This document shows, piece after piece, positions 7,711-18,154 of a DNA stretch of 64,000 nt. Under the pieces are notes generated by a model. It saw nothing but the letters and a program-made list of their open reading frames with translations, was not told the DNA's origin and ran no database searches. Made by a program: the position numbers and the translations under genes. Position 1 is the first letter of the stretch. Each line of letters starts with the position of its first letter. Origin of the DNA: Lichenifustis flavocetrariae (lineage in GTDB: Bacteria > Pseudomonadota > Alphaproteobacteria > Rhizobiales > Beijerinckiaceae); the NCBI RefSeq assembly GCF_026130545.1, contig NZ_JAMOIM010000014.1, positions 102,186 through 166,185 of the forward strand. Direction: 5' to 3'.

Positions 7711-8832
7711 TTACTTCTGATTGGCTGGGGATGTTTTGCGACGGGGTTCATGTTTCACATCCTGCACCTCCAGTCTTGCGACTGACTCACGCACAATGAT
7801 CTTTGCCGCGAGCAGGCAACGGCGCGGCGCCATCCGTTCACCTTGGATGCGCTCGATCAACATCCGTGCCGCCTCCCGTCCGAGCTCGTAGGTCGGCTGG
7901 GCGATGACCGTAATGGCCGGCTCAACCGCGCTGGTCCAATCCGCGTCGTCGAAGGTGACGAGGGACAAGTGCCGCGGCACCACGAGTCCGGCACTGCGGG
8001 CCGCCCGCATCACGTCGAGCGCGATCTTGCTATCCGACGCCAGAATGGCCGTAGGGCGGTCGGGCGCGGACAGGAGGTCGCCGATGATCCCCTGCCCTTG
8101 TACGCCGCTGCTTGCTCCAAACCGGATGTAGCGCTCCGGTTCAGGCAGCGCCGCCTCGGCCGCGCCCTCCAAAAACCCGGCGATGCGGTTCAACACTGTG
8201 CTGAGCGTGATGTCGGACAAGCCGGTATAGCGTGGACTGGGCGCCTCGGTGGCTGTCACATAGCCGATCCTGCGGTGGCCGGCCTCGACCAGAAGGCGCA
8301 GGGCCTCTTTCGTGGCAGCCTTGCCGTCGACCAGGGCCGTGTCGATATCGAGGCCCGGAACGTCACGGTCGAGCAGAACCAGGGGCCGACCCCGTTTGAG
8401 AACCGCTTCGAGATGTGCCGTCCCGCGCATCATGGCCGGCGCGACGATGAGGCCATCCACTCCCTTCGCCAACATCACGTCGACGGCGGCTCGTTCCTCG
8501 ACGATGTCCTCACTGGAGTTCGACAGGATCACGTCGAAGCCGGCGGCCTTGGCGCAGTCGCTCACCCCACGGACCGCGAGGCCGAAGAACGGGTTCTCGA
8601 TGTCGCCGACAATGACGCCGATCGTCCCCGAGCGGCCCGTCGCCATGGTGCGGGCCAGTTCGTTCACGCGATAGTCGAGGCGCCGCGCCGCCTCGATCAC
8701 GCGCTGTTTCACCTCGGCGCCGACCGTGCCGTAGTCGCCCAGTGCTCGTGCGGCGGTCGCTTTCGACACCTGGGCCATGCGGGCCACATCCGCGACGGTG
8801 ACCTGTTTGTGCATCGTCGGCCGCTTTTCCAT
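7711..8832 (-). CDS. LacI family transcriptional repressor
   Basis: A 373-residue LacI/GalR regulator. The helix-turn-helix (about residues 11-32: VTVADVARMAQVSKATAARA) and the hinge helix region (YRVNELARTMATG) precede a sugar-type periplasmic-binding domain opening with IGVIVGDIENPFFG. It is divergent from the ABC transporter/dehydrogenase operon at 9008. The gap between them holds two palindromes centred on CCGG that look like its operators. The effector is probably the substrate of that operon or a breakdown product. An internal ATG at 8814 is an alternative start. The last 20 residues are basic and probably disordered. Confidence 0.9.
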   Translation of the reverse strand: MEKRPTMHKQVTVADVARMAQVSKATAARALGDYGTVGAEVKQRVIEAARRLDYRVNELARTMATGRSGTIGVIVGDIENPFFGLAVRGVSDCAKAAGFDVILSNSSEDIVEERAAVDVMLAKGVDGLIVAPAMMRGTAHLEAVLKRGRPLVLLDRDVPGLDIDTALVDGKAATKEALRLLVEAGHRRIGYVTATEAPSPRYTGLSDITLSTVLNRIAGFLEGAAEAALPEPERYIRFGASSGVQGQGIIGDLLSAPDRPTAILASDSKIALDVMRAARSAGLVVPRHLSLVTFDDADWTSAVEPAITVIAQPTYELGREAARMLIERIQGERMAPRRCLLAAKIIVRESVARLEVQDVKHEPRRKTSPANQK

Positions 8833-8883
8833 GCACGGGCACTAGCGAGCGCACAAATCTACGTCAAGGACCTAAAAATGCTT

Positions 8884-8921
8884 GTGAGACCGGTTTCACT
8901 TGCATAAGAGACCGGTCTCAG
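8884..8921. promoter_or_regulatory. Two LacI-type operators (GACCGG palindromes)
   Basis: GTGAGACCGGTTTCAC (8884-8899) is a 16-base palindrome with one mismatched pair. GAGACCGGTCTC (8908-8919) is a perfect 12-base palindrome. Both are centred on CCGG as is usual for LacI-family operators, and the centres are 22 bases apart (two DNA turns). They lie between the LacI gene (start 8832) and the transport operon (start 9008), so one repressor could control both directions. Confidence 0.75.
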
Positions 8922-9007
8922 CGGTCGTTCTTGAGAATGACTCAGCCTGAGGCGAGAGGCGATGGCTTTCGACGCTTCGCATAAGGCTCTTCTGGTGGGA
9001 GGTGACG

Positions 9008-9826
9008 ATGACAAACAGGTTTGATCGCCGCACGGTGCTGTTGTCCGCTGTTGCGGGTGGGTTTCTGCTGCCGGCCGCGGGCTTCGCGGCACCGGCCGGC
9101 AACCCCTACAATCTGATCGATCCCTCGACCATCAGCGTGGGGAGCATGGGCGACGCCAAGCCCTACACGTTCACCGACAGCAACGGCCAATTCGGCGGTT
9201 TCGATGTCGAACTTTTCCGCGACGTGGCGCGCCGGATCGGCTTCGACAAGGATCATGTCACCTTCACAGGGCAGGACTTCTCAGCCTTGCTTCCGTCGGT
9301 GGCGAACGGCCGCTTCGATGTGGCGGTCGCGGCGATCGGCACCACCGACGCCCGCAAGAAGACTGTCGACTTTTCGGACGGCTATCTGGCCGGGTACCTG
9401 ACGGTGCTGACTGCCGACCCCGCGATCAAGACGGTGGACGGTCTCGCCGGCAAGCGTCTTGGCGTTGTCCAGGGCACTCTGCAGGAGACCTATGCCCGCG
9501 ATCACTTCACCAAGGCCGACCTCGTCAACTTTCCCGACAACAACTCGGCCCTCTCGGCGCTGAACAGCGGTTCGATCGACGCGCATTTCCTCGATTACGA
9601 GGCCGCCAAGCAATATGGCGAGCAGTACAAGGGCCTGACCCTCGCGATCAACATTCCCTCGTTCGATGCTCCCGCGGGTTTCGTGGTGAAGAAGGGCAAT
9701 GACCCGTTCCGGGCTGCCCTGAACAAGGCGCTGCACGAGGCCATGCAGGACGGCACCTGGAAGACCCTCTACCTCAAATGGTTTCCCGGCTCCCCGATGC
9801 CCGACCAATACCTGCCGAAGAAGTAA
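9008..9826 (+). CDS. Amino-acid-type ABC transporter substrate-binding protein
   Basis: A periplasmic solute-binding protein of family 3 (polar amino acids, opines) of 272 residues. It has a signal region ([20 protein letters not shown], with an RR pair suggesting Tat or Sec) and the family segments [39 protein letters not shown] and [10 protein letters not shown]. The ATG at 9008 has GGGAGG upstream; a GTG at 9002 is an alternative. It is the first gene of an operon with the fused permease-ATPase and two oxidoreductases. A binding protein of amino-acid type under a LacI regulator points to a substrate such as an amino-acid derivative or sugar-amino acid conjugate, but this is inference. Confidence 0.9.
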   Translation: MTNRFDRRTVLLSAVAGGFLLPAAGFAAPAGNPYNLIDPSTISVGSMGDAKPYTFTDSNGQFGGFDVELFRDVARRIGFDKDHVTFTGQDFSALLPSVANGRFDVAVAAIGTTDARKKTVDFSDGYLAGYLTVLTADPAIKTVDGLAGKRLGVVQGTLQETYARDHFTKADLVNFPDNNSALSALNSGSIDAHFLDYEAAKQYGEQYKGLTLAINIPSFDAPAGFVVKKGNDPFRAALNKALHEAMQDGTWKTLYLKWFPGSPMPDQYLPKK

Positions 9827-9910
9827 CCCCGCGGGGCCGACCCTCCGGGACTCGGCACCGTTTTCAGCCGGCGCCGGTGGCGCGCCTGACGGGGCCTGCA
9901 GAGAATCGAC

Positions 9911-11446
9911 ATGAACTGGTTCGAGACCATCAACCGGAGCTTCTTCGACTGGCAAGCTATGGCGGCGGTGCTGCCGAACATGATCCTGGTCGGCCTCAAG
10001 AACACACTGATCCTTGCCGTTGCCTCGACGCTGCTCGGAATCGCCATCGGCATGCTGCTGGCCGTGATGGGCATCTCTCGATCGGCGTGGATCCGGACGC
10101 CGGCCCGCATCTACACCGACGTCTTCCGGGGCCTGCCCGCCATCGTGACGATCCTGCTGATCGGTCAGGGCTTTGCCCGGATCGGCCGGCAGATCTTCGG
10201 GCCCTCGCCCTATCCGCTCGGCATTCTGGCCCTCAGCCTGATCGCCGGAGCCTATATCGGGGAGATCTTCCGCTCAGGCATCCAGAGCGTCGAGCGCGGC
10301 CAGATCGAGGCCTGCCGGGCGCTCGGCATGACCTATCCCAAAGGCATGCGGCTCATCGTCATCCCGCAGGGCGTGCGGCGCGTCCTGCCAGCCCTCGTCA
10401 ATCAGTTCATCGGCAACATCAAGGATTCGAGCCTCGTCTATTTCCTGGGGCTTCTTGCGTCTGAACGCGAACTCTTCCGGGTGGGCCAGGATCAGGCCGT
10501 CGTGTCCGGCAACCTGTCGCCGCTGATGCTGGCCGGTATCTTCTACCTGCTGATCACGGTGCCGTTGACGCATCTCGTGAATGCCATCGACCGTCGGCTC
10601 CGCAGCGGTCGCCGCATCAAGGCGCCGACCAGTGGCCTCAAGGAGGTCGGTGAACTCGACGAGGCGACAAGCGCGGCTCCGGCCCCACAGGCGCCGGAGA
10701 GCACGGCCGCAACGCGTCGCAAAGGAGCGCGGCTCGAAGTCGTCGATCTCGACATGTTCTATGGCGACTATCAGGTGCTGCAGAAGGTCAATCTCGCGGC
10801 CGAGGCCGGAAGCATCACTTGTATCATCGGTCCCTCGGGCTCCGGCAAGTCGACCCTGCTGCGCTGCCTCAACCGGCTGGCCGAGCCGCGTGGCGGCGAC
10901 ATCCGTCTCGACGGACGCAGCGTCCTCGACATCAAGCCGGACCGGTTGCGGCGGCGGGTCGGCATGGTGTTCCAGCATTTCAACCTGTTTCCGGATCATA
11001 CGGCGCTCGGCAACGTCATGCTGTCGCTGCGCAAGGTCAAAGGCGTCGCAACGGGTACGGCGAGGCGGATCGCCATCCAGCGCCTTTCGGAGGTCGGCTT
11101 GGCGAGCCGCATGGATCATCGCCCGATCGATCTGTCCGGCGGCCAGCAGCAGCGTGTCGCGATCGCCCGCGCCCTCGCGCTCGAACCCGAGTTGATGCTG
11201 TTCGACGAGGTCACGAGCGCCCTCGATCCGGAACTGGTCAAAGGTGTGCTGAAGCTCATGGCGGGGCTCGGAAAGAGCGGCATGACCATGGTGGTCGTGA
11301 CCCACGAGATGAATTTCGCGCGGCGCGTGGCGGATCAGGTCGTTTTCATGGACGAGGGTCGGGTGGTGGAGGTCGGCTCACCCGACGCCATCTTCGGCAA
11401 TCCGCAGAGCGCGCGCTTGCGGCGCTTCCTCTCGGAAGTGCTCTGA
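9911..11446 (+). CDS. Fused amino-acid ABC transporter permease / ATP-binding protein
   Basis: A 511-residue fusion of an inner-membrane permease (about residues 1-235, HisM/GlnP type, with the EAA loop EACRALGMTYPKGMRLIVIP) and a complete ATPase (about 275-511). The ATPase shows Walker A GPSGSGKST (near residue 309), Q-loop VFQHFNLFP, signature LSGGQQQRVAIARALA, Walker B LMLFDEVTSALDPE and the switch His in VVVTHEMNFA. The linker is Ala/Pro rich. A single fused permease means the transporter is probably a homodimer of this chain. Fused forms exist in this family but are the minority. It lies 84 bases after the binding protein gene. Confidence 0.92.
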   Translation: MNWFETINRSFFDWQAMAAVLPNMILVGLKNTLILAVASTLLGIAIGMLLAVMGISRSAWIRTPARIYTDVFRGLPAIVTILLIGQGFARIGRQIFGPSPYPLGILALSLIAGAYIGEIFRSGIQSVERGQIEACRALGMTYPKGMRLIVIPQGVRRVLPALVNQFIGNIKDSSLVYFLGLLASERELFRVGQDQAVVSGNLSPLMLAGIFYLLITVPLTHLVNAIDRRLRSGRRIKAPTSGLKEVGELDEATSAAPAPQAPESTAATRRKGARLEVVDLDMFYGDYQVLQKVNLAAEAGSITCIIGPSGSGKSTLLRCLNRLAEPRGGDIRLDGRSVLDIKPDRLRRRVGMVFQHFNLFPDHTALGNVMLSLRKVKGVATGTARRIAIQRLSEVGLASRMDHRPIDLSGGQQQRVAIARALALEPELMLFDEVTSALDPELVKGVLKLMAGLGKSGMTMVVVTHEMNFARRVADQVVFMDEGRVVEVGSPDAIFGNPQSARLRRFLSEVL

Positions 11447-11502
11447 GCCGAGGTTAGAACGGGCCGGTCGAAGGATCGGCTCGCAATACAGGGAGAACAA
11501 TC

Positions 11503-12510
11503 ATGACCCGCAAGGTGAATTGGGGTGTGCTGAGCACGGCGCAGATCGGCACCGAGAGCGTGATACCGGCCATGCAGCGTGGCGAGCGCTCGGCGGTCGT
11601 GGCCATCGCGTCGCGGGATGGCGCCAAGGCCAAGGCCGCCGCCGAAAGGCTCGGCATCGCACGCCCCTATGCCAGCTACGAGGAGTTGCTCGCCGACCCT
11701 GCCATTGAGGCGATCTACAATCCGCTCCCCAACCACCTGCATGTGCCCTGGACCCTGAAGGCGCTGGAGGCCGGCAAGCATGTGCTGTGCGAGAAACCCC
11801 TGGCTCTCGATGCCGCGGGTGCGCAGCAACTGGCCGAGGCGTCGCAACGCACCGGCCGGCTTGTCGCCGAGGCCTTCATGGTGCGACACCATCCGCAATG
11901 GCGCAAAGCCAAGTCGTTGGTCGAGGCGGGCCGGATCGGCGAGGTCCGCGCCGTGCAGACCATCTTCTCCTATTATCTCACGGATCCCGCCAACATCCGT
12001 AACCAGGCCGACATCGGGGGTGGCGGCCTCTACGACATCGGCTGTTACGCCATCAACACGGCACGCTACATATTCGGCGGCGAGCCGGAGCGCGTCATCG
12101 GGCTCTTCGACAACGATCCCGTCCTGCGGACCGATCGCATGATGAGCGGCCTCTCGGCCTTTGGTGGAGGCCGGCATCTCGCCTTCACCTGTGCCACCCA
12201 GCTCGTCCCGTGCCAGAGCGTGGAGATCCTGGGCATCCGCGGCCGTATCAGGATCGAGATCCCGTTCAACGCCCCGGCCGAACTCGCGACCCGCATCGTC
12301 GTCGACGACGGTCGCGACCTCGCGGGCACCGGTCGCGAGATCATCGACCTGCCGCCGTCGAACCAATACACGGCGCAGGGCGACGCCTTCTCCCGAGCCG
12401 TGCTCGGCGAGCAGCCGCTGGAATGGGGTATCGCCGACGCCGTCGCGAACATGCGGGTGATCGATGCCTTCTTCCGCTCCGGTCGATCCGAGGTCTGGGA
12501 ACGGCCCTGA
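11503..12510 (+). CDS. Gfo/Idh/MocA family oxidoreductase
   Basis: A 335-residue NAD(P)-dependent dehydrogenase. The N-terminal Rossmann domain opens with VNWGVLSTAQIGTESVIPAM, followed by the family signature EKPLALDAAGAQQLAEA (EKP near residue 100). The C-terminal alpha/beta domain contains GGGGLYDIGCYAINTARYIF, with the Asp and Cys/His positions that shape the active site. Members act on sugars, inositols and their derivatives. Located 56 bases after the transporter gene, it probably works on the imported compound or on the product of the FAD oxidase that follows. Confidence 0.9.
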   Translation: MTRKVNWGVLSTAQIGTESVIPAMQRGERSAVVAIASRDGAKAKAAAERLGIARPYASYEELLADPAIEAIYNPLPNHLHVPWTLKALEAGKHVLCEKPLALDAAGAQQLAEASQRTGRLVAEAFMVRHHPQWRKAKSLVEAGRIGEVRAVQTIFSYYLTDPANIRNQADIGGGGLYDIGCYAINTARYIFGGEPERVIGLFDNDPVLRTDRMMSGLSAFGGGRHLAFTCATQLVPCQSVEILGIRGRIRIEIPFNAPAELATRIVVDDGRDLAGTGREIIDLPPSNQYTAQGDAFSRAVLGEQPLEWGIADAVANMRVIDAFFRSGRSEVWERP

Positions 12511-12559
12511 CCTTCGGCAATCGCTCCGGCTTTCCCTACTTCAACAAGGCATCTCCAAC

Positions 12560-13690
12560 ATGACCGCATCCTACTCCGCTCACCGCGTCGTCGTCGTCGG
12601 TGGCGGCGTCTTCGGGGTCTCGTCGGCCCTCCAACTGGCCCGTCTCGGCGTCGGCGTGACCCTGGTGACACAAGGCGGTTTCGCCGACGGGGCGTCGGGA
12701 CGTTCGTTGTCATGGCTCAACTCGTCACGGATGCGCTCGGCCGCCTATCATCAGCTTCGGATGATCGGCATCGACCGGTACAGGACGCTGGCGGCCAGAC
12801 ATACGGACGCGACGTGGTTGCGCTTCGATGGCGGTCTGACCTGGGATGCCGACGATGCCGGGAACGGGATCGTCGCAGCTCATGCTCACGAACGCAGCAT
12901 CGGCTACGATGCCAGGCTGCTGTCAAAGGATGACGTGGCGGCCGTGACGCCTGGCGTCGATGCCCGGGCGATCACGACGAAGGGGGCGATCTTCAATCCC
13001 GGCGAAGGATGGGTCGATCTTCCATCCCTGATCGACCTCCTCCTGGCCGAATTCGCGGCGCTCGGGGGGCGGCAGGTCGCTCATGCCGGACGTACGAAGG
13101 TCGACCTCGCTGGAGGGAGGGTGGTCGGCGTCAGTACGGTCGAGGCGGGTCGCTTCGAGGCCGACGCGCTGCTCCTCGCGACCGGCCCGGCCGTGCCGAG
13201 CATCGTGGCCGAAGTCGGGATCACGATTCCGGATGCCACCCCCATTTCGCTGCTGGTCAAGACAAAACCCGTCGACCATGCTTTGCGGGCCGTCCTGAAC
13301 ACGCCCCGGGTCGCCATCCGGCCGACCCCGACAGGCGCGCTCGTGCTCGACTCCGGCTGGTCGGAGGAGGAGGTCGTGACACGACCGGACGGGACCTATG
13401 CGGTGCAGGATAGCACCGTTCAAGGCCTGCTCGATGAAGCCTCGGCGGTTCTCGAAGGCAATCCTCGGCTTGTCCTCGACTCCTACGGGGTTGGCCCGAA
13501 GCCGATTCCGTTGGACGGCGAACCGGTTTTCGGCCCCCTTCAAGGGATTCCGAACTATCACGTGGCCTTCAGCCACAGCGGGGCGACGCTCGGCCTGATC
13601 GCCGGGGAACTGTTGGCTCAGGAGATCGCGTCGGGCGAGCCTCACCCGCTCCTGGCGAGTTTTCGCGCCGCACGTTTCGCGCCGAAGTAG
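12560..13690 (+). CDS. FAD-dependent oxidoreductase, D-amino acid oxidase (DAO) family
   Basis: A 376-residue flavoenzyme with the N-terminal dinucleotide motif VVVVGGGVFGVSSALQLA and a C-terminal FAD-contacting segment NYHVAFSHSGATLGLIAGEL typical of glycine/D-amino acid oxidases (DadA/SoxB-like). Such enzymes oxidise secondary or primary amines to imines with release of an oxo-acid. The frame is open from 12464, but that part overlaps the previous gene; the ATG at 12560 gives the standard start. As last gene of the operon it likely splits an N-substituted amino acid or similar imported amine. Confidence 0.88.
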   Translation: MTASYSAHRVVVVGGGVFGVSSALQLARLGVGVTLVTQGGFADGASGRSLSWLNSSRMRSAAYHQLRMIGIDRYRTLAARHTDATWLRFDGGLTWDADDAGNGIVAAHAHERSIGYDARLLSKDDVAAVTPGVDARAITTKGAIFNPGEGWVDLPSLIDLLLAEFAALGGRQVAHAGRTKVDLAGGRVVGVSTVEAGRFEADALLLATGPAVPSIVAEVGITIPDATPISLLVKTKPVDHALRAVLNTPRVAIRPTPTGALVLDSGWSEEEVVTRPDGTYAVQDSTVQGLLDEASAVLEGNPRLVLDSYGVGPKPIPLDGEPVFGPLQGIPNYHVAFSHSGATLGLIAGELLAQEIASGEPHPLLASFRAARFAPK

Positions 13691-13774
13691 TGCGTCAGCA
13701 CCGCACGAACCGCTAGATCGCCGCTCTTATCGCCGGCTTCGATCTTCGAAACGGCGGGAAGCGCCACCACTGGG

Positions 13775-15427
13775 TCATCCGCACACTCTCAGGATTTCGC
13801 CCACGGTGGTCTGCCCGCGCGCGGCCTTGTCCAGCCCATCCTCAAGCATGGTCGTGGTTCCGGCCTGACGCGCCGCAGCCAGAAGGGCCTGCGCGTCCGC
13901 CTTGCTGCCGATGAGGCTTCTCACCGTGCTGTCGGCAGCCACGACTTCGAAGACGCCGATCCGGCCTCGGAAGCCCGTCTGGCCGCAGGCCGGGCAGCCC
14001 ATGGCCTTGCGGTACTCCATGCCCGTGGGGAGCGGGAGATTCCGGCTTCGGCAAAGCGCCGCGGCGGCTTCGCTCTGCTCGGGATCGGGGGCGTGGCATC
14101 GTTCGCAGAGGCGTCGCACGAGGCGCTGGCCGACCACGCCCCGCAGGCTCGCGGCGATGAGGAATGGCTCGACCCCCATGTCGGCGAGGCGCACCACTGC
14201 GTCCACGGCCGAGTTGGTGTGAAGCGTCGTCAGCACCAGATGGCCGGTCAGCGCGGCCTGGATGCCGATCTGCGCCGTCTCGCCGTCGCGCATCTCGCCC
14301 ACCATGATGACGTCGGGATCGTGGCGCAGGAACGACCGCAGGGCGGTCGCGAAGGTCAGCCCGATCGCCGGTTTGATCTGCGTCTGGTGGATGCCCGGCA
14401 ACTGATACTCGATCGGATCTTCCACGGTGACGATCTTGCGTGTCGGCTGGTTCAGGAGCGAGATCGCGGTCGCCAGTGTCGTGGTCTTGCCGCTTCCGGT
14501 CGGGCCGGTGACGATGAGCACGCCATGCGGCTCGGCGAGCAGCCGTTCGAGAGCGCCGCGCACGGCCGCCGACATGCCGATACGGGCGAAGTCGAGCAAT
14601 TTGGCATCCTTGAGCAGGATGCGGCACACCGCTGTCTCGCCATACATGGTCGGCATCACGGCGACGCGAAGGTCGGCTTCGGTGTTGCGGATCATCACGG
14701 CCGCGCGCCCGTCCTGCGGGAGCCGCCGCTCGGAAATATCGAGATTGGCCAGGATCTTCACGCGCGAGATCACGGCCGGGGCGGCGCTCTTCGGCAGCAC
14801 CTGATCGAGGCGCAGCAGGCCGTCGACCCGCAGACGGATCTGCAGTTCCTCGCGGCCCGTCTCGAAATGTATATCGGTCGCGCCGCTGTCGAGCGCGCGT
14901 TCGAGGATCCCATCGATGGCACGCACGACCGGCGCCCCGCGCGCGAGATCCTGCAACGCCTCGATCGTATCCGGCTCCGCGACATCCACCCCGGCGAGCG
15001 TCGGCCGGGCCTCGATCGATCGCTCCCGTCCGAGGCGCGCGAACAGAAGGTCGAGTTCCTCGATGGAGAGGACACAGAGGGGTGGCGCCTGTCCAAGCGC
15101 GAGATTGACGGCGGCGATAGAGTCGCGGTCGCCGGGATCGGCCACCGCGAGACGGAGGCCCGTGCCGGCATCAAGCGGCAGCAGGTGGGCCTCGCGAAGG
15201 AACGGCAGCGACAACGCCTCGATCGGGAACCGCGCCTGTTCGAGAGTCTCGACATCGAGCCGGGGCAGATCGTGGAACGCGGCGACGAGCCGTGCCAGTT
15301 CATCTCCGCCCAGGCGCCCCTCGCGCCACACATCGGACAGGCGGAGCGGGCCGGGCCGGGCCGCGGCGGCGCCAAGATCGACGCCGCAGGACGCCGCGAA
15401 ATCCACGAAGGTTTCGTGTCGGGTCAT
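13775..15427 (-). CDS. gspE: Type II secretion / type IV pilus assembly ATPase, GspE family
   Basis: A 550-residue GspE/PilB ATPase. An N-terminal MshEN-like region (about residues 1-130) is followed by the N2 domain (ATDIHFETGREELQIRLRVD) and the RecA-like core. The core has Walker A GPTGSGKTTT (near 308), Asp box TVEDPIEYQLPGIHQTQI, Walker B DPDVIMVGEMRDGET, His box HLVLTTLHTNSA and a C-terminal four-Cys zinc loop (CERC and CPAC, about 440-480). No other secretion or pilus genes are in the window, so the partners must lie elsewhere or be lost. A 110-codon frame of unknown nature lies just upstream on the same strand. Confidence 0.9.
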   Translation of the reverse strand: MTRHETFVDFAASCGVDLGAAAARPGPLRLSDVWREGRLGGDELARLVAAFHDLPRLDVETLEQARFPIEALSLPFLREAHLLPLDAGTGLRLAVADPGDRDSIAAVNLALGQAPPLCVLSIEELDLLFARLGRERSIEARPTLAGVDVAEPDTIEALQDLARGAPVVRAIDGILERALDSGATDIHFETGREELQIRLRVDGLLRLDQVLPKSAAPAVISRVKILANLDISERRLPQDGRAAVMIRNTEADLRVAVMPTMYGETAVCRILLKDAKLLDFARIGMSAAVRGALERLLAEPHGVLIVTGPTGSGKTTTLATAISLLNQPTRKIVTVEDPIEYQLPGIHQTQIKPAIGLTFATALRSFLRHDPDVIMVGEMRDGETAQIGIQAALTGHLVLTTLHTNSAVDAVVRLADMGVEPFLIAASLRGVVGQRLVRRLCERCHAPDPEQSEAAAALCRSRNLPLPTGMEYRKAMGCPACGQTGFRGRIGVFEVVAADSTVRSLIGSKADAQALLAAARQAGTTTMLEDGLDKAARGQTTVGEILRVCG

Positions 15428-15756
15428 GAAGCCTTCACTCCCAATCCAGGATGAAGAAGGGACTGTCCGATCCGCGTCCCTCGGCGATCACGGCGTCGCG
15501 GGTCGCCTGGGCCAGAAGCGCAGGTCGGCTGGCCGTCCGGGTTCATCACCGTGAGGATCTTGGACAGAATTGCGGCCTCATCGCGGTTCACCCCGGCAAA
15601 GACGAGGAACTCAAGTTTAACGTAGGCGCGTCCGCCGTAGGGTTGCTCTTCGGCGCGGATATCCGCTCGTCGGTTCTGTCGAGACGGCGCAGCTACAGCG
15701 CGGCACACAAGGCCAAGGTTCTGCGACGTCACGATGACAGCCTTGAGTCGTGACAC
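15424..15756 (-). CDS. Unrecognised frame upstream of gspE
   Basis: A minus-strand frame with GTG at 15756 overlapping the gspE start by four bases (ATGA). The codons from LKAVIVTSQNLGLVCRA to KLEFLVFAGVNRDEAAILSK read like a real protein, and the frame is open upstream to about 15830 (YPKELRTFETENNGGLADIR) without a good start. The last 40 residues are Arg/Pro/Gly rich. I cannot assign a family. It may be the remnant of a larger gene whose 5' part is lost, or of a secretion gene that once preceded gspE. Confidence 0.3.
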   Translation of the reverse strand: MSRLKAVIVTSQNLGLVCRAVAAPSRQNRRADIRAEEQPYGGRAYVKLEFLVFAGVNRDEAAILSKILTVMNPDGQPTCASGPGDPRRRDRRGTRIGQSLLHPGLGVKAS

Positions 15757-15872
15757 CAGTCTGATGTCGGCCAGCCCGCCATTGTTCTCGGTTTCGAATG
15801 TGCGAAGTTCTTTCGGGTAGAGATGCCGACCGGGTCAGTCAGGCTGGACGGCGCTAAAGCGGTCGAGATGAC

Positions 15873-17969
<2,097 letters not shown>

Positions 17970-18154
17970 CGCGGCTCGGAAAGGCTGCGCCTTGATAGCG
18001 CAAGGCGGCGGACCAGGGGAACAGGGCTCGGATGGCCGAAACCGTCCTTCATGCGATCCGGACCGAACGAGACGGTTCGAGGAATCATTTTAGATCTTCG
18101 TCAGGATCGTGATGGCATCGTTCCAGCATGAGAGCAAAAGAACGGACGTGATGG

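Noticed and set aside
14093..15454. An open plus-strand frame of 453 codons
   Set aside because: Antisense to gspE, no family pattern.
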